Assembly (NCBI GenBank): GCA_016280445.1
Contig: JAEEGS010000044.1
Location: forward strand, 1 to 64,000
DNA length: 64,000 nt
Direction: 5' to 3'
Source of the DNA: Bacteroidaceae bacterium
GTDB lineage: Bacteria > Bacteroidota > Bacteroidia > Bacteroidales > Bacteroidaceae
Shown: positions 1 through 9,016 of the stretch, one piece after another
Layout: every line of letters starts with the position of its first letter
How positions within the stretch are numbered: position 1 is the first letter of the stretch
Position numbers and translations under genes: made by a program
Notes under the pieces: model-generated
Database searches by the model: none
Told to the model about the DNA's origin: nothing
What the model saw: only the letters and a program-made list of their open reading frames with translations

Positions 1-98
1 AATCTATGCCACAACTCAAGGTCTGTCTGGAGTGAGCGATATATTAAAAATATAGCACAAGCAGCACGGAAGATTAAAAGCAGGACTTTTGTCTTCAT
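1..98 (-). CDS. Start of an unknown small membrane or secreted protein (cut by window edge)
   Basis: An ATG on the minus strand lies one base after the etfA stop codon and the frame stays open for 32 codons to the window edge. The translation begins MKTKVLLLIFRAACAIFLIY, a lysine followed by a hydrophobic stretch, like a signal peptide or a membrane helix. The tight spacing suggests cotranscription with etfBA. In many genomes an acyl-CoA dehydrogenase follows etfA, but this start does not look like one. No family is recognised. The frame is short enough that it could be chance. Confidence 0.4.
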   Translation of the reverse strand, partial: MKTKVLLLIFRAACAIFLIYRSLQTDLELWHR

Positions 99-99
99 G

Positions 100-1140
100 T
101 TACTTACTATTCTTCTTGTAATACTTGATGAGTTTTGGAACAACCTCTTCGATGGTGCCGTTGATGATGTAGTCGGCAATCTGGTTGATAGGAGCCTGTG
201 GGTCGTTGTTGATGGAGATGATGATACCTGAGTCCTTCATGCCTGCCACGTGCTGGATAGCACCAGAGATGCCGCATGCAATATAGACCTTAGGACGAAC
301 GGTGGTACCTGTCTGACCAATCTGACGGTCGTGGTCAATCCAACCTGCATCAACAGCAGCACGGCTGGCACCCACTTCTGCGTGAAGCTCCTTAGCGAGT
401 TCGAACAGAAGGTTGAAGCCTTCAGGACCACCTACACCGTAACCACCTGCCACGATGATAGGAGCACCCTTGAGGTTGTGCTTTGCTTTCTCCACATGAC
501 GGTCGAGCACCTTCACCACATAGTCAGTAGTTGGGATGTACTTGGCCACATCATGCTTAACTACTTCACCCTTGTAGTTCTCATCGAGGACTTCCTTCTT
601 CATCACACCGTCACGAACGGTTGCCATCTGTGGGCGATGCTCTGGGTTGACGATGGTGGCGATGATGGAACCGCCGAATGCAGGACGAATCTGATAGAGC
701 TGGTCTTCGTAGTGCTTATCGACCATATTGCCCTCAGCATCCTTCACCTTCATGTCGAATGAGCCAATCTCCAACTGTGTGCAGTCAGCTGTCAAACCAG
801 AGTGGAGTGCAGAAGACACACGAGGACCGAGGTCACGACCAATCACGGTAGCACCCAAGAGACAAATCTGTGGCTTCTCCTCCTTGAAGAGGTTCACCAC
901 AGCAGAAGTGTGGGGAAGTGAAGTGTAAGGGAAAAGTCCTTCTGCGTCGAAGATGTGTACACGGTCAACACCAAAAGGAATCACCTGCTTCTCAACGCCG
1001 TCGAGGCCTGTGCCTACAAGGACAGCCTCCAACTGTACACCAAGCTGGTTGGCGAGTTTGCGACCCTTGGTGCAAAGCTCCAAACTTACGTCAGCAACCT
1101 TGTTGCCTTCAAGTTCACAATATACAAATACGTTATTCAT
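100..1140 (-). CDS. etfA: Electron transfer flavoprotein subunit alpha
   Basis: FAD-carrying subunit of the cytoplasmic EtfAB heterodimer, which passes electrons between flavoprotein dehydrogenases (typically acyl-CoA dehydrogenases) and the quinone or ferredoxin pools. The 346 residues match the family length. The N-terminal half has the nucleotide-binding-like fold shared with EtfB. The C-terminal FAD domain shows GGYGVGG near residue 232, [18 protein letters not shown] and CGISGAIQH, all typical of EtfA. It starts 2 nt after the etfB stop, so the two are translated from one message. No electron-bifurcating partner (Bcd or FixC type) is visible in the window. Confidence 0.96.
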   Translation of the reverse strand: MNNVFVYCELEGNKVADVSLELCTKGRKLANQLGVQLEAVLVGTGLDGVEKQVIPFGVDRVHIFDAEGLFPYTSLPHTSAVVNLFKEEKPQICLLGATVIGRDLGPRVSSALHSGLTADCTQLEIGSFDMKVKDAEGNMVDKHYEDQLYQIRPAFGGSIIATIVNPEHRPQMATVRDGVMKKEVLDENYKGEVVKHDVAKYIPTTDYVVKVLDRHVEKAKHNLKGAPIIVAGGYGVGGPEGFNLLFELAKELHAEVGASRAAVDAGWIDHDRQIGQTGTTVRPKVYIACGISGAIQHVAGMKDSGIIISINNDPQAPINQIADYIINGTIEEVVPKLIKYYKKNSK

Positions 1141-1142
1141 GA

Positions 1143-1952
1143 TTATCCGATGGTGTTGCTTTCCATGAGTTCAACAATCAGACTCTCCACATCGGCATCA
1201 GAAGATGTGAGGGTCTTGTTTTCTTTCGCCTTGAAGACAATGCTCTTCACAGCCTTTACGTTGGTGGGAGAACCTGCCTTGCCAATCTGTGCTGGGTCAG
1301 CATCAATGTCGGCAGCGCCCCAAGTGGTGAACTCACGGTTCTTGTTTGCCCACACACGCTTCACGTTGCGCACACGGCAAGGTGCAGCAGAACCGTTCAC
1401 GGTTACAACGATAGGGAGTGGACCTTCCACCGTCTCAACACCACCGTCGATGTGGCGGCGTGCCACAATCTTCTTGGCTGCTTTGTCGAGAGAGATAATC
1501 TCCTCGGTGTAAGTGATCTGGGTGAGCCCCAACTTCTCAGCCACCTGGGGACCTACCTGTGCGGTGTCACCGTCGATAGCCTGACGACCACAGAGGATGA
1601 TGTCGTAGTCACCCACCTTCTTGATAGCCTGAGCCAGTGTGTAAGAAGTGGCCAGCGTGTCAGCACCGCCAAGTGGACGGTCTGAAATGAGGATGCCTTC
1701 GTCGGCACCGCGATAGATACCTTCTTTCAGCACCTCGGCAGCCTTGGGCAGACCCATGGTGAGCATGGTGATAGTGGAACCTGGGTTCGCGTCCTTCAGG
1801 CGAAGAGCCTGTTCAAGGGCGTTCAAGTCCTCGGGGTTGAACACGGCTGGCAATGCGGCACGGTTCACGGTACCCTCTGGAGTCATCGCATCAGGGCCGA
1901 CGTTACGTGTGTCAGGCACCTGCTTAGCGAGTACAATAATTTTTAGACTCAT
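1143..1952 (-). CDS. etfB: Electron transfer flavoprotein subunit beta
   Basis: AMP/FAD-binding partner of EtfA. The 269 residues contain the family motifs near the N terminus (IIVLAKQVPDTRNV, residues 5-18), LNALEQALRLKD and ILCGRQAIDGDTAQVGP (about 120-136), and the recognition-loop region around residues 185-200. It is the first gene of the etfBA pair. A primary-sigma -7 box lies about 85 nt upstream. The pathway it serves is not shown here. The aromatic-acid operon and the MaoC-like hydratase at the other end of the window are possible but unproven users. Confidence 0.96.
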   Translation of the reverse strand: MSLKIIVLAKQVPDTRNVGPDAMTPEGTVNRAALPAVFNPEDLNALEQALRLKDANPGSTITMLTMGLPKAAEVLKEGIYRGADEGILISDRPLGGADTLATSYTLAQAIKKVGDYDIILCGRQAIDGDTAQVGPQVAEKLGLTQITYTEEIISLDKAAKKIVARRHIDGGVETVEGPLPIVVTVNGSAAPCRVRNVKRVWANKNREFTTWGAADIDADPAQIGKAGSPTNVKAVKSIVFKAKENKTLTSSDADVESLIVELMESNTIG

Positions 1953-2036
1953 AAAATAGTGTTATTGATAGTTTTTGGTATATTTGTTCTCTTTCTAACC
2001 TTGTCTATCTGCGGTTTGGGCAAGATGTTCCGAGTT

Positions 2037-2045
2037 GCAAATTTA
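2037..2045 (-). promoter_or_regulatory. Probable -7 element of the etfBA promoter
   Basis: The minus strand reads TAAATTTGC, matching the Bacteroidetes TAnnTTTG box, about 85 nt before the etfB start. No clear TTTG -33 box is seen at the expected distance. Confidence 0.5.
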
Positions 2046-2110
2046 CCACATTTTTTCCGTATAGCCATGAATTAAAGATTTTTTAATGCTCAAAAGAACG
2101 AAAAGAGTGC

Positions 2111-2145
2111 AAAAAGGGCACAAAGTTCGAACTTTGCGCCCTTTT
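2111..2145 (-). terminator. Hairpin terminator after the GH128 gene
   Basis: A 16-bp palindrome centred on TTCGAA is extended by GGGC/GCCC with one mismatch and by A/T runs. On the minus strand it is followed by a run of T. It lies 20 nt after the stop of the glucanase gene. Confidence 0.75.
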
Positions 2146-2165
2146 CATATATACGTACGTGTGTG

Positions 2166-5100
2166 TTAGCGAACAAGCACCTTGCGGAATGTTCCGTCAG
2201 CATGGCGGATAATGTAGATGCCAGGTGTCTTCGTCCCTTGTGTTTTACGTCCGTCAAGAGTGTAGAATGCACTGCCTGTTGAGGCTGCGGATTTTATGCC
2301 GTTGATGGCGTCAGGCTCCTCTGGCAGTGGACTGAAGATGAGTTGGAAGTGGTCAATGCTCCACCACGCAGTTTTGTTGGCGTTGGTTGAGGCACCAATG
2401 GTGAGTTGGTCTCCATGCTTGATGGTGATGGGCTCTGTTTGAGCTTCCATCCATCCGTATGGATAGTCACTTCCCTCAATGGTTGAGGCGCCAACGCCTG
2501 TCACACTTTGGCTAAAGGTCTGGCTAGTGCCATCAGCCCTGTTCAAATCTGCTTTCAGCGTGATAGAGAGTCCGTCTGTTCCTCGGAATAACGCCTGGAG
2601 TTGATATTCACCTGCTGGCAGATAAGTGATGGTCTGCTGCAAGGAGGAGGTGAGGCTGCCTGACTTCCAGATATTGAAGTAGGGGTTGCTGACATCATTG
2701 TCGTAGGGGGTCTTGGTGTTCTCGTTGGAACTGGTGCTGAGGTTGTTGACCGTCCAACGGTCAGTGGTGCTTCGGCTGCAGTCAGCGTTGGCAATGAGGC
2801 CAGAAGCGTCGCGCTGGTTGTCACCAATGATGGGGAAAAGGTTGATGATGCCCTGTTCGGCGCTTCCTGTGACTTCTTGATAGGTCTGCGTCAGCACCTC
2901 TTCCTCTGTGCCCAGATAACTGAGGGCAAAATCGTCAGCTCCTGCCCATCGTGCGGTCATTTGTCCGATGTTGCGAATACCGATGCGGATGGAATTGTTG
3001 CGCACGATGATGGCATCGACGGTCAAGCGGTTGTTGCTGTCCATCTCGCTGTCGGTGGTGATAGGCGTGAAGTAGCCGATTCCATCAGCCACAGCATAGA
3101 GCCCGACGTTTCCGTTCACAGTTGCGCCCGCCTCATTGTTGGTGGAGTTGAAACATGCTGCAGAGAGTTTGTACACACCGTTGGGTATGTTGTTGATGTC
3201 TTGGTAGTAGTTGAAGTCCATTTGTGTGGCTACTGCTCCCCACACCTCAAAGTAGGTGTCTCCTGATGCAGCTTTGGTATAGCCATTCAAGGCGTTGCGT
3301 TCGCAAGTCCAACCTGGCACTTCGTTCTTGCTGTTCGTCACAATCTTCGGATTGGTGATGAAGCCTGTGCCCTTGTCCTCGCTGGTGGCTTCGCTGCCAT
3401 AGAGGTTGGTGGCAGCGACACGGAAGACGTCATTTTCGCGGTCGATGTCGTCGAGCGAGAGTGTGCAGGTGACTTTTTCGTTTTCCAGCTGAGAACGGTT
3501 GGTCACGCTATAAAGGTCTTCCCATGTGTCTCCCACTTTGCGTTGTAGGATGAGTTGATCGGTGGCATCACCATTGGTATTGCCGAGGGTGAAGGTGATG
3601 GTGTTGGCCGATGTATTGATGGAGTAGTCGATGGTGGGTGACTTCATGCTGGGTTGCCACCATGTGGGGACTTTGGTATAATCCTTATTGTAGGCAAAGG
3701 TGGCGCGGTGGTCGCGATACACCTGACCTGCTGGCGTGAGTCCCTCGCTGGTGTTGGCGTTGTAGAACATGTAGGTCTGCCACATGTCGGTGCCGTAGAT
3801 GGCATAGCGTTCAATCCATGGGCATTCGTCCATCTTCTGCAGCAGCACCTGCAGGTACTTGCGGTTCTGTTCGTAGCTGGTCACTTTGTTGCTGTTCCAC
3901 GATGCGCTGATTTCCATCTCTGTGAGCCATACGGGACGGCCTGTATTGTTCCAGATGCTTTTGCACTCAGTGTTGCAGAACCAATTGGCATAACTGGTTT
4001 CGTCGTAACTGGCGAGATCCCAGTATGCGTGGGTTACAGTGAAGTCGCATCGTTTGGCGTTGTTGTCCACATATTCGCAGAACTGCGTGAGATAGGAGAG
4101 GTCGGTGGGTTGTGGAGAACCGATTCGTCCGCCACCCTCAAGGAAGTCTGGCGACAGGAGGTAGGCTGTCCATGAGTCAATGGTGCCTCCGCAAGCACAT
4201 TTATCGTGTTGCTCGGAATGTTCTGGCTCGTTGAGTGAGATGGCGGCTGTGGCTGTATGGCTGTTCACGTCATCCTTGCTGGGCCAGTAGCGGTGTTGCC
4301 GACATGGCACATACTCATAGTCGGTGGTGGAGTTTTGGTCGGCACTCCACGTCCAGAACCAGGTGGCACGCAGTTTGTCGGTACCGGCCGAGCCACCAAG
4401 ATTTCCCCATCCCTTTTTTGACAGGTACTGCCAGTTCTTCACGTTCACCGATGTGACGCGTTTGGTCAGGGCTTTGGGCAAAGTGATTTCGAGGTCAGCG
4501 TGGTCGGCCACATATACGCGGCTGTAACCACTTCCGCTGGTGCCTGTTGCCAGAGTTGCCATATATCCGCGGCGGAGCACGAAACTGGTCATGGCGTTGC
4601 TCTGTTTGCTCAAGTTTGCGTGGTTGCCCACAGCAAGTGTGAACTCGCCGTTAGTGCCGTTGCAGGTCATCACGGCTGAAGGGAGCGGGATGACTGCTGC
4701 ACCGTTCAGGTAGATGGCTACACGGCAGTTGCTGCCGTTTCTGGCCTTTTTGCCGTTGATGGTCACATATTTGAGGCAACTGCTGATGACGTTGCTGGGT
4801 ATGATGTTGTCGAAGATGAGCCACGTCTTGTCGCTGCCCAGGTTGATGGTTGTGGTACCGAGCAAGGGATTGTCGTTTGCCGTGATGTGAATATCGATGG
4901 CGTCTGAGTAACTGATGCTTTTGTTCTTCAGTTGGCAATAGTCAATTTCGCTGATTCCCTGAGCGTTAGTGTACACTTCCGACTCGTAGCTCTGTCGTGC
5001 CACCGACCATGTTCCGCCTGCAGTGGGGATGGCCGAGAACTGGGAGTGACTGCCCTTTGGCTTGTCGTAGTAGAGAGCTACGTAGTCGGAACCCTTGTTG

Positions 5101-5525
5101 GCTCCATCCACACCCAGATATTTGCTGTTTTTCTTGTTGATGAGGTAGGTGTAGGTGCCTTCGTTCACTTTCCAAAGGAAACGGTCGGCGGTTGAGCGGT
5201 TGATCTCGAAAACAACACTATAGCTGTTGGAGCCACTGGCGGCAAGATACCGTCCGCTGCTCTTCTGGCGCAGCAGCACATATCCGCTGGTGCCAGATGC
5301 TTCTGCCACGAAGACGTAACTGTCGGCATCGCTGTTCTTTCCATAGGCGGAGATGGCTGGCTCATCGCCTTCTTGGTTGCTACCCAGCAACTTCTCATAG
5401 ATGTTGAGCCAGATGTAGTATTCGCCATTGTCGGTGAGGGCTGCCTGGGCAGTCAGGAAACAGGCGAAAAGGAGGGTGAAAGACAATGCTTTCCGTAGAT
5501 GAGTGAATAGGTTAGTGTAAATCAT
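2166..5525 (-). CDS. Secreted GH128-type glycoside hydrolase with type-IX-like sorting tail
   Basis: Large (1119 aa) exported enzyme. A signal peptide ends near AQA (residue 29). Residues about 35-160 resemble a trefoil-like binding region. The catalytic part (about 385-620) has features of the Asl1-like/GH128 beta-1,3-glucanase fold: ATWFWTWSAD, then SLNEPEH near 433 (candidate acid/base Glu), and VWLTEMEIS near 533 (candidate nucleophile). An Fn3-like segment and two carbohydrate-binding-like beta domains follow. The last 35 residues (FYTLDGRK to KVLVR) look like a type IX secretion C-terminal sorting domain, so cell-surface or extracellular location is likely. It has its own promoter and terminator and is not part of a visible SusCD locus. 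Substrate is inferred from family resemblance only. Confidence 0.8.
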   Translation of the reverse strand: MIYTNLFTHLRKALSFTLLFACFLTAQAALTDNGEYYIWLNIYEKLLGSNQEGDEPAISAYGKNSDADSYVFVAEASGTSGYVLLRQKSSGRYLAASGSNSYSVVFEINRSTADRFLWKVNEGTYTYLINKKNSKYLGVDGANKGSDYVALYYDKPKGSHSQFSAIPTAGGTWSVARQSYESEVYTNAQGISEIDYCQLKNKSISYSDAIDIHITANDNPLLGTTTINLGSDKTWLIFDNIIPSNVISSCLKYVTINGKKARNGSNCRVAIYLNGAAVIPLPSAVMTCNGTNGEFTLAVGNHANLSKQSNAMTSFVLRRGYMATLATGTSGSGYSRVYVADHADLEITLPKALTKRVTSVNVKNWQYLSKKGWGNLGGSAGTDKLRATWFWTWSADQNSTTDYEYVPCRQHRYWPSKDDVNSHTATAAISLNEPEHSEQHDKCACGGTIDSWTAYLLSPDFLEGGGRIGSPQPTDLSYLTQFCEYVDNNAKRCDFTVTHAYWDLASYDETSYANWFCNTECKSIWNNTGRPVWLTEMEISASWNSNKVTSYEQNRKYLQVLLQKMDECPWIERYAIYGTDMWQTYMFYNANTSEGLTPAGQVYRDHRATFAYNKDYTKVPTWWQPSMKSPTIDYSINTSANTITFTLGNTNGDATDQLILQRKVGDTWEDLYSVTNRSQLENEKVTCTLSLDDIDRENDVFRVAATNLYGSEATSEDKGTGFITNPKIVTNSKNEVPGWTCERNALNGYTKAASGDTYFEVWGAVATQMDFNYYQDINNIPNGVYKLSAACFNSTNNEAGATVNGNVGLYAVADGIGYFTPITTDSEMDSNNRLTVDAIIVRNNSIRIGIRNIGQMTARWAGADDFALSYLGTEEEVLTQTYQEVTGSAEQGIINLFPIIGDNQRDASGLIANADCSRSTTDRWTVNNLSTSSNENTKTPYDNDVSNPYFNIWKSGSLTSSLQQTITYLPAGEYQLQALFRGTDGLSITLKADLNRADGTSQTFSQSVTGVGASTIEGSDYPYGWMEAQTEPITIKHGDQLTIGASTNANKTAWWSIDHFQLIFSPLPEEPDAINGIKSAASTGSAFYTLDGRKTQGTKTPGIYIIRHADGTFRKVLVR

Positions 5526-5561
5526 CAGATAGTCAAGTTAATGAGCATAATATATTTGCGG

Positions 5562-5593
5562 GCAAAGGTAAACAAACTTTTTGGGATATCAAA
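5562..5593 (-). promoter_or_regulatory. Primary-sigma promoter of the GH128 gene
   Basis: On the minus strand TTTG (5590-5593) is separated by 19 nt from TACCTTTGC (5562-5570), a full match to the Bacteroidetes consensus. It sits about 40 nt upstream of the start codon. Confidence 0.8.
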
Positions 5594-5693
5594 GGTTCAG
5601 ATAAAAAAAATGCTTGTCACATTGTGGGTGTGTTACAAGACGAACAAAAAGAGGGATGATTGGTGGTGTTGTTTGAGGGAAAGGGATGAAGCG

Positions 5694-7715
5694 TCAGAGC
5701 GGATCCACGTCGTAATAGATGTTCAGATTTTTGGCGACGGGGAGGGCGAGCATCTGCTGCTGGATGGCGATGAGATTTTGCCGCACTTTCTCTGTGGAGG
5801 CCTGCAATTCGATTTTGAGCATAATCTTGCGGATGTAGAGGGAGTGGATGCGAGCCACAGGTGGCCGGTCAGGACCGAGCACACGCTGGCCAAACACGGC
5901 ACGGAGACGGGCGGCCATATCGGTGGCGAGGTGGTCGAGCAAAGTGTCGTCGCGGTGGCGCAGGTAGACGTAAATGAGGCGTTGGAAAGGCGGATAGTGA
6001 AACAACTGGCGTTCAGTCATTTGGGCGAGAAACATCTGCCAGTAGTCGGCTTGTGTGATTTGGCGGATGATGTCGCTGTCGGCCGAACGGGTTTGCAGGA
6101 TGACGTGTCCGCTGGTATTGTTGCGTCCAGCGCGTCCAGCCACTTGGCTGAGCGTCTGGAAGGTGCGTTCGTAACTGCGGAAATCGGGCAGGTTGAGCAT
6201 CGTGTCGGCATCGAGAATGCCCACAACGGAAACGTTGTCGAAATCGAGCCCTTTCGTGACCATCTGAGTTCCAATGAGGATGTCGGCTTTGTGCGCTGAG
6301 AAGTCGCTGATGATTTGCTCGTATTGGGCACGCGTTGTCGCTGTGTCGAGGTCCATGCGCAGGGTGGTGGCACCCTCGAAGAGTTTGGCCATCTGTTCTT
6401 CCACCTTTTCTGTGCCTGTGCCCACATCGGCAAATTTGTTTTCTTCGCAGGCGGGACAGCGTTCAGGAATGCGTGTGGTGTATCCGCAGTAGTGGCAAGT
6501 GAGGGTGCTGGTTTTCTTGTGGAGCGTCAGGGTGACATCGCAATGAGGGCAATGGGGCACCCAGCCGCATGTCTTGCACTCGATGAAGGAAGAGAAACCG
6601 CGACGGTTCTGAAACAGAATGATTTGTTCTTTCCGGTCGAGAGCGGCCTTCATCACCTCGATGAGCCGCGGGGAGAATAAGCCCTTCATGAGCCGTTTGC
6701 GCTTGGCCTCCTTGGTGTCAACAACCTCGATGGTGGGCAGTTGCATGTCGCGGTATCGCTGTGTCAGCCGCACATAGCCATAGCGCTCCTTCTTGGCCAA
6801 ATGATACACCTCGAAGGAAGGGGTGGCCGTTCCGAGGAGCGTTTTGGCTTTGAACATGTGGGCTAGCATGATGGCGGCATTACGAGCGTGATAGCGGGGT
6901 GCAGGCTCTTGCTGCTTGTAACTCTGTTCATGCTCTTCGTCGACGATGACAAGGCCAAGGTTTTGGAAGGGGAGGAAAACGCTGGAGCGCACACCCAGAA
7001 TCAGTTGATAGGGGGTGGAAGACGCCTGACGTTTGTAGATGTCAAGACGTTGTGCATCGGTGAATTTGGAGTGGTATACTCCCATGCGGTCGCCGAAAAA
7101 GTGGTGGAGGCGCTCGGTGATTTGAGTGGTTAGGGCAATTTCTGGCAAAAGATAGAGCACCTGCTTGCCTTGACTTAGGTACTTCTCGATGAGGTGGATG
7201 TAAATCTCCGTCTTGCCCGAAGAGGTGACGCCATGAAGCAGAGTGACGTTCTTGGTGAGGAAGAGCGTCTCTATCTCGTCGAAGGCTGTTTGCTGTGGGG
7301 AAGAAAGAGCCGAGAGGGGCGCGACGTCGTTGCTGTAGAGAGTGTCAATCGTGCTGCCTCGACGTTTGCGGGAAGACTCCCGCAGCGCCTTCTCGTCTTT
7401 GGGTTTCATGGCGCCAGGAAGGGCTGCCTTCATCACATCGCCGAGCGGGCAGAGGTAGTAGTTGGCCACCCATTGCCAAAAGGCGAATTGCGGCTCGTTC
7501 ACGACGGGAGTGCTGTCGAGCACCTCTATGATGGCCTTCATCTCCACGCCTTCCGGAGCATCGTTGTGGGTGCGGAGCACCACACCCGTGTAGATTTTAT
7601 TTTTGCCGAGGGGCACAACAACTCGACAGCCTCGCATCACTCTGTCCTCCAGGGCTGGAGGAATGAGGTATGTGAAGCTGTCGAATGGTATGGGGAGTAT
7701 GATGTCGGCAAACAT
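5694..7715 (-). CDS. priA: Primosomal replication-restart helicase PriA (short form)
   Basis: 3'-5' DNA helicase that reloads the replisome at stalled forks. Motifs in order: N-terminal 3'-DNA-binding domain (about 1-110), Walker A GVTSSGKTE (about 167), DEEH box VDEEHEQSYK (about 256), the cysteine-rich zinc module with CxxC pairs (about 375-425), and helicase motifs including TQMVTKGLDFD and AGRAGR. At 673 aa it is shorter than most homologues. Only about 40 residues separate the end of the 3'-DNA-binding domain from the helicase core, so the winged-helix domain seems absent. A longer frame begins at a TTG one codon upstream; the ATG at 7715 is preferred. It follows the barrel-protein gene after 3 nt, so the two are probably cotranscribed. 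Confidence 0.95.
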   Translation of the reverse strand: MFADIILPIPFDSFTYLIPPALEDRVMRGCRVVVPLGKNKIYTGVVLRTHNDAPEGVEMKAIIEVLDSTPVVNEPQFAFWQWVANYYLCPLGDVMKAALPGAMKPKDEKALRESSRKRRGSTIDTLYSNDVAPLSALSSPQQTAFDEIETLFLTKNVTLLHGVTSSGKTEIYIHLIEKYLSQGKQVLYLLPEIALTTQITERLHHFFGDRMGVYHSKFTDAQRLDIYKRQASSTPYQLILGVRSSVFLPFQNLGLVIVDEEHEQSYKQQEPAPRYHARNAAIMLAHMFKAKTLLGTATPSFEVYHLAKKERYGYVRLTQRYRDMQLPTIEVVDTKEAKRKRLMKGLFSPRLIEVMKAALDRKEQIILFQNRRGFSSFIECKTCGWVPHCPHCDVTLTLHKKTSTLTCHYCGYTTRIPERCPACEENKFADVGTGTEKVEEQMAKLFEGATTLRMDLDTATTRAQYEQIISDFSAHKADILIGTQMVTKGLDFDNVSVVGILDADTMLNLPDFRSYERTFQTLSQVAGRAGRNNTSGHVILQTRSADSDIIRQITQADYWQMFLAQMTERQLFHYPPFQRLIYVYLRHRDDTLLDHLATDMAARLRAVFGQRVLGPDRPPVARIHSLYIRKIMLKIELQASTEKVRQNLIAIQQQMLALPVAKNLNIYYDVDPL

Positions 7716-7718
7716 CAA

Positions 7719-8381
7719 TTAGAAGATATAAGTCAGAGAAATCTGATGGGTGTTGTTCTTGAGTTTACCCTTGGCTGCTCCTTCTATGTATCGGCCAAAT
7801 TGAGCCTCTGCCGTGTTGCCGAGCGCAATGTTGAAGTTGTAGCCTACGCGTACGTGGCTCATTACAATAGCACCGCAACCAACGTTCCAGCTGAATTGAG
7901 AACTTTTCATTTCCCAACCTTCGTCCAATTCGTCAAAACGCCAGTGACGGTCGCCGACGTTCCATGAGAACTGAGGACCTGTGGCGAGATAGACACTTGC
8001 CAAACTGCTCAAGCCCACGGTGTATTTCACGTTGATAGGCACTGAGATGTAGTGGAAAGTCTTGTGAGATTCAATCTGTCCGACTGGTATGATCTCATCA
8101 TCCTCATATTCTATCTCAGTGCCTCTAAGACCGATGCAGCGGTTGTCGTACAATAATGAAGCGTCAACGCCAAGACCCACAAGAGGAACAGTGACGTCGG
8201 CTGTCACACCTGCGAAGAAACCGTTGCGGTTTTTTTTGTTAACAGCCATAGGGAGATTCTTCACGCTAAAAGAGTTGACGTTAAGACCAGCCTTAACACC
8301 AAACTTGACTTGTGCCTGAGAAGGCATTGCGAATGCGAGTGCGGCCACAAGGACAGCAAGACTCAAGATGTTCTTTTTCAT
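7719..8381 (-). CDS. Outer-membrane beta-barrel protein, PorT-like family
   Basis: 220-residue protein with a clear signal peptide ending MPSQAQ (residue 24) followed by VKFGVKAGLNVNSF, the usual opening of eight-stranded Bacteroidetes barrels of the PorT/OMP_b-brl type. Alternating hydrophobic strands run to a C-terminal aromatic (final residues LTYIF), as expected for BAM recognition. Function is unknown; such proteins are abundant in the phylum. It is the first gene of a two-gene unit with priA. The upstream box is TTACTTTGC (8425-8433), a weak match to the primary-sigma -7 consensus. Confidence 0.85.
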   Translation of the reverse strand: MKKNILSLAVLVAALAFAMPSQAQVKFGVKAGLNVNSFSVKNLPMAVNKKNRNGFFAGVTADVTVPLVGLGVDASLLYDNRCIGLRGTEIEYEDDEIIPVGQIESHKTFHYISVPINVKYTVGLSSLASVYLATGPQFSWNVGDRHWRFDELDEGWEMKSSQFSWNVGCGAIVMSHVRVGYNFNIALGNTAEAQFGRYIEGAAKGKLKNNTHQISLTYIF

Positions 8382-8554
8382 ACGTTTTATGTGTTTTTGT
8401 TATTAAATAAATGGGTTTTCGTTGGCAAAGTAAACACTTTTTTCTTGAATACGGAAATGTTTTGGACGAAAAAATGTGTCAGCCGCGTTGAAAAAAGTCC
8501 TTCAGAGGTTCTTCGTTTGCCTCTGCTGCGGCTTTCCGTTTGCCGTCATTTCGG

Positions 8555-8655
8555 CACTGTCGTAACCTCCAAATCGACATCGTCGACGTCGGTTGGTCGA
8601 TGTCGACGATGTCGATTAACCGACGTCGACGACGTCGATTCAGAGGCAGTGGAAG
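8555..8655. repeat. Three-palindrome intergenic element, diverged copy C
   Basis: Three 17-nt imperfectly palindromic units built from CGA/TCG steps lie at 8575-8591, 8598-8614 and 8621-8637 (period 23). Unit 1 is complementary to unit 3 with one mismatch, and unit 2 sits between GGTT and AACC. The right arm GAGGCAGTGGAAG (8643-8655) matches the right arm of copies A (32095-32195) and B (51389-51489). The left arm is degenerate. Confidence 0.65.
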
Positions 8656-8919
8656 GAAAGCAGGGGAGGTAGTTGATGAGGGGCGGATGTGGTTGTGTCG
8701 TAACCCTTTTGGTGGGTGCGAAAATGTTGGCGAAGTGGACAAACCGGTTGGCGATGATTGCGTTTTACATGCCATTTGTAAACTCCGACTTTGCAAATGG
8801 GCATTTCCCCCACGTTTTTTCAAAAAATTACAAATATTTATAAATATAACAAAATCAATAAAATAGATGGTTATTAACAATCTTGTTGATAACTTTTTTT
8901 TATTTTTTTTCATAAAAAG

Positions 8920-8951
8920 TGGGGAATTGTGGGGAATTTCTGTATATTTGC
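8920..8951 (+). promoter_or_regulatory. MraZ operator and promoter of the dcw cluster
   Basis: Two TGGGG boxes begin at 8920 and 8930, 10 bp apart, matching the known MraZ recognition pattern of direct TGGGN repeats with 5-nt spacers. They lie just upstream of TATATTTGC (8943-8951), a Bacteroidetes -7 box, so bound MraZ would block the promoter. The mraZ start is 66 nt downstream of the box, which indicates autoregulation of the whole cluster. Confidence 0.8.
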
Positions 8952-9016
8952 ACACGTTTTGAAAAACGCTACTTAAAAAGAGTTGAAAATCAGTAACAAA
9001 TCTCAACGGCGACAAT

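Larger units (their letters stand above)
8382..9016. other. Long intergenic region between divergent units
   Basis: This 635-nt gap holds the weak promoter of the barrel-protein gene, a three-palindrome repeat (8555-8655), a very AT-rich tract (about 8815-8915) and the MraZ-controlled promoter of the dcw cluster. Frames that cross the repeat are low-complexity and unlike proteins; no gene is called here. Confidence 0.7.

Noticed and set aside
5615-5640. Fifth TGTCAC site near 5615
   Set aside because: The bases 14 nt downstream do not read TGCGT and no gene starts after it on that strand.
5541-6299. Plus-strand frame opposite priA
   Set aside because: It is antisense to conserved PriA helicase motifs and has no recognisable domain; one of many shadow frames in this GC-balanced genome.
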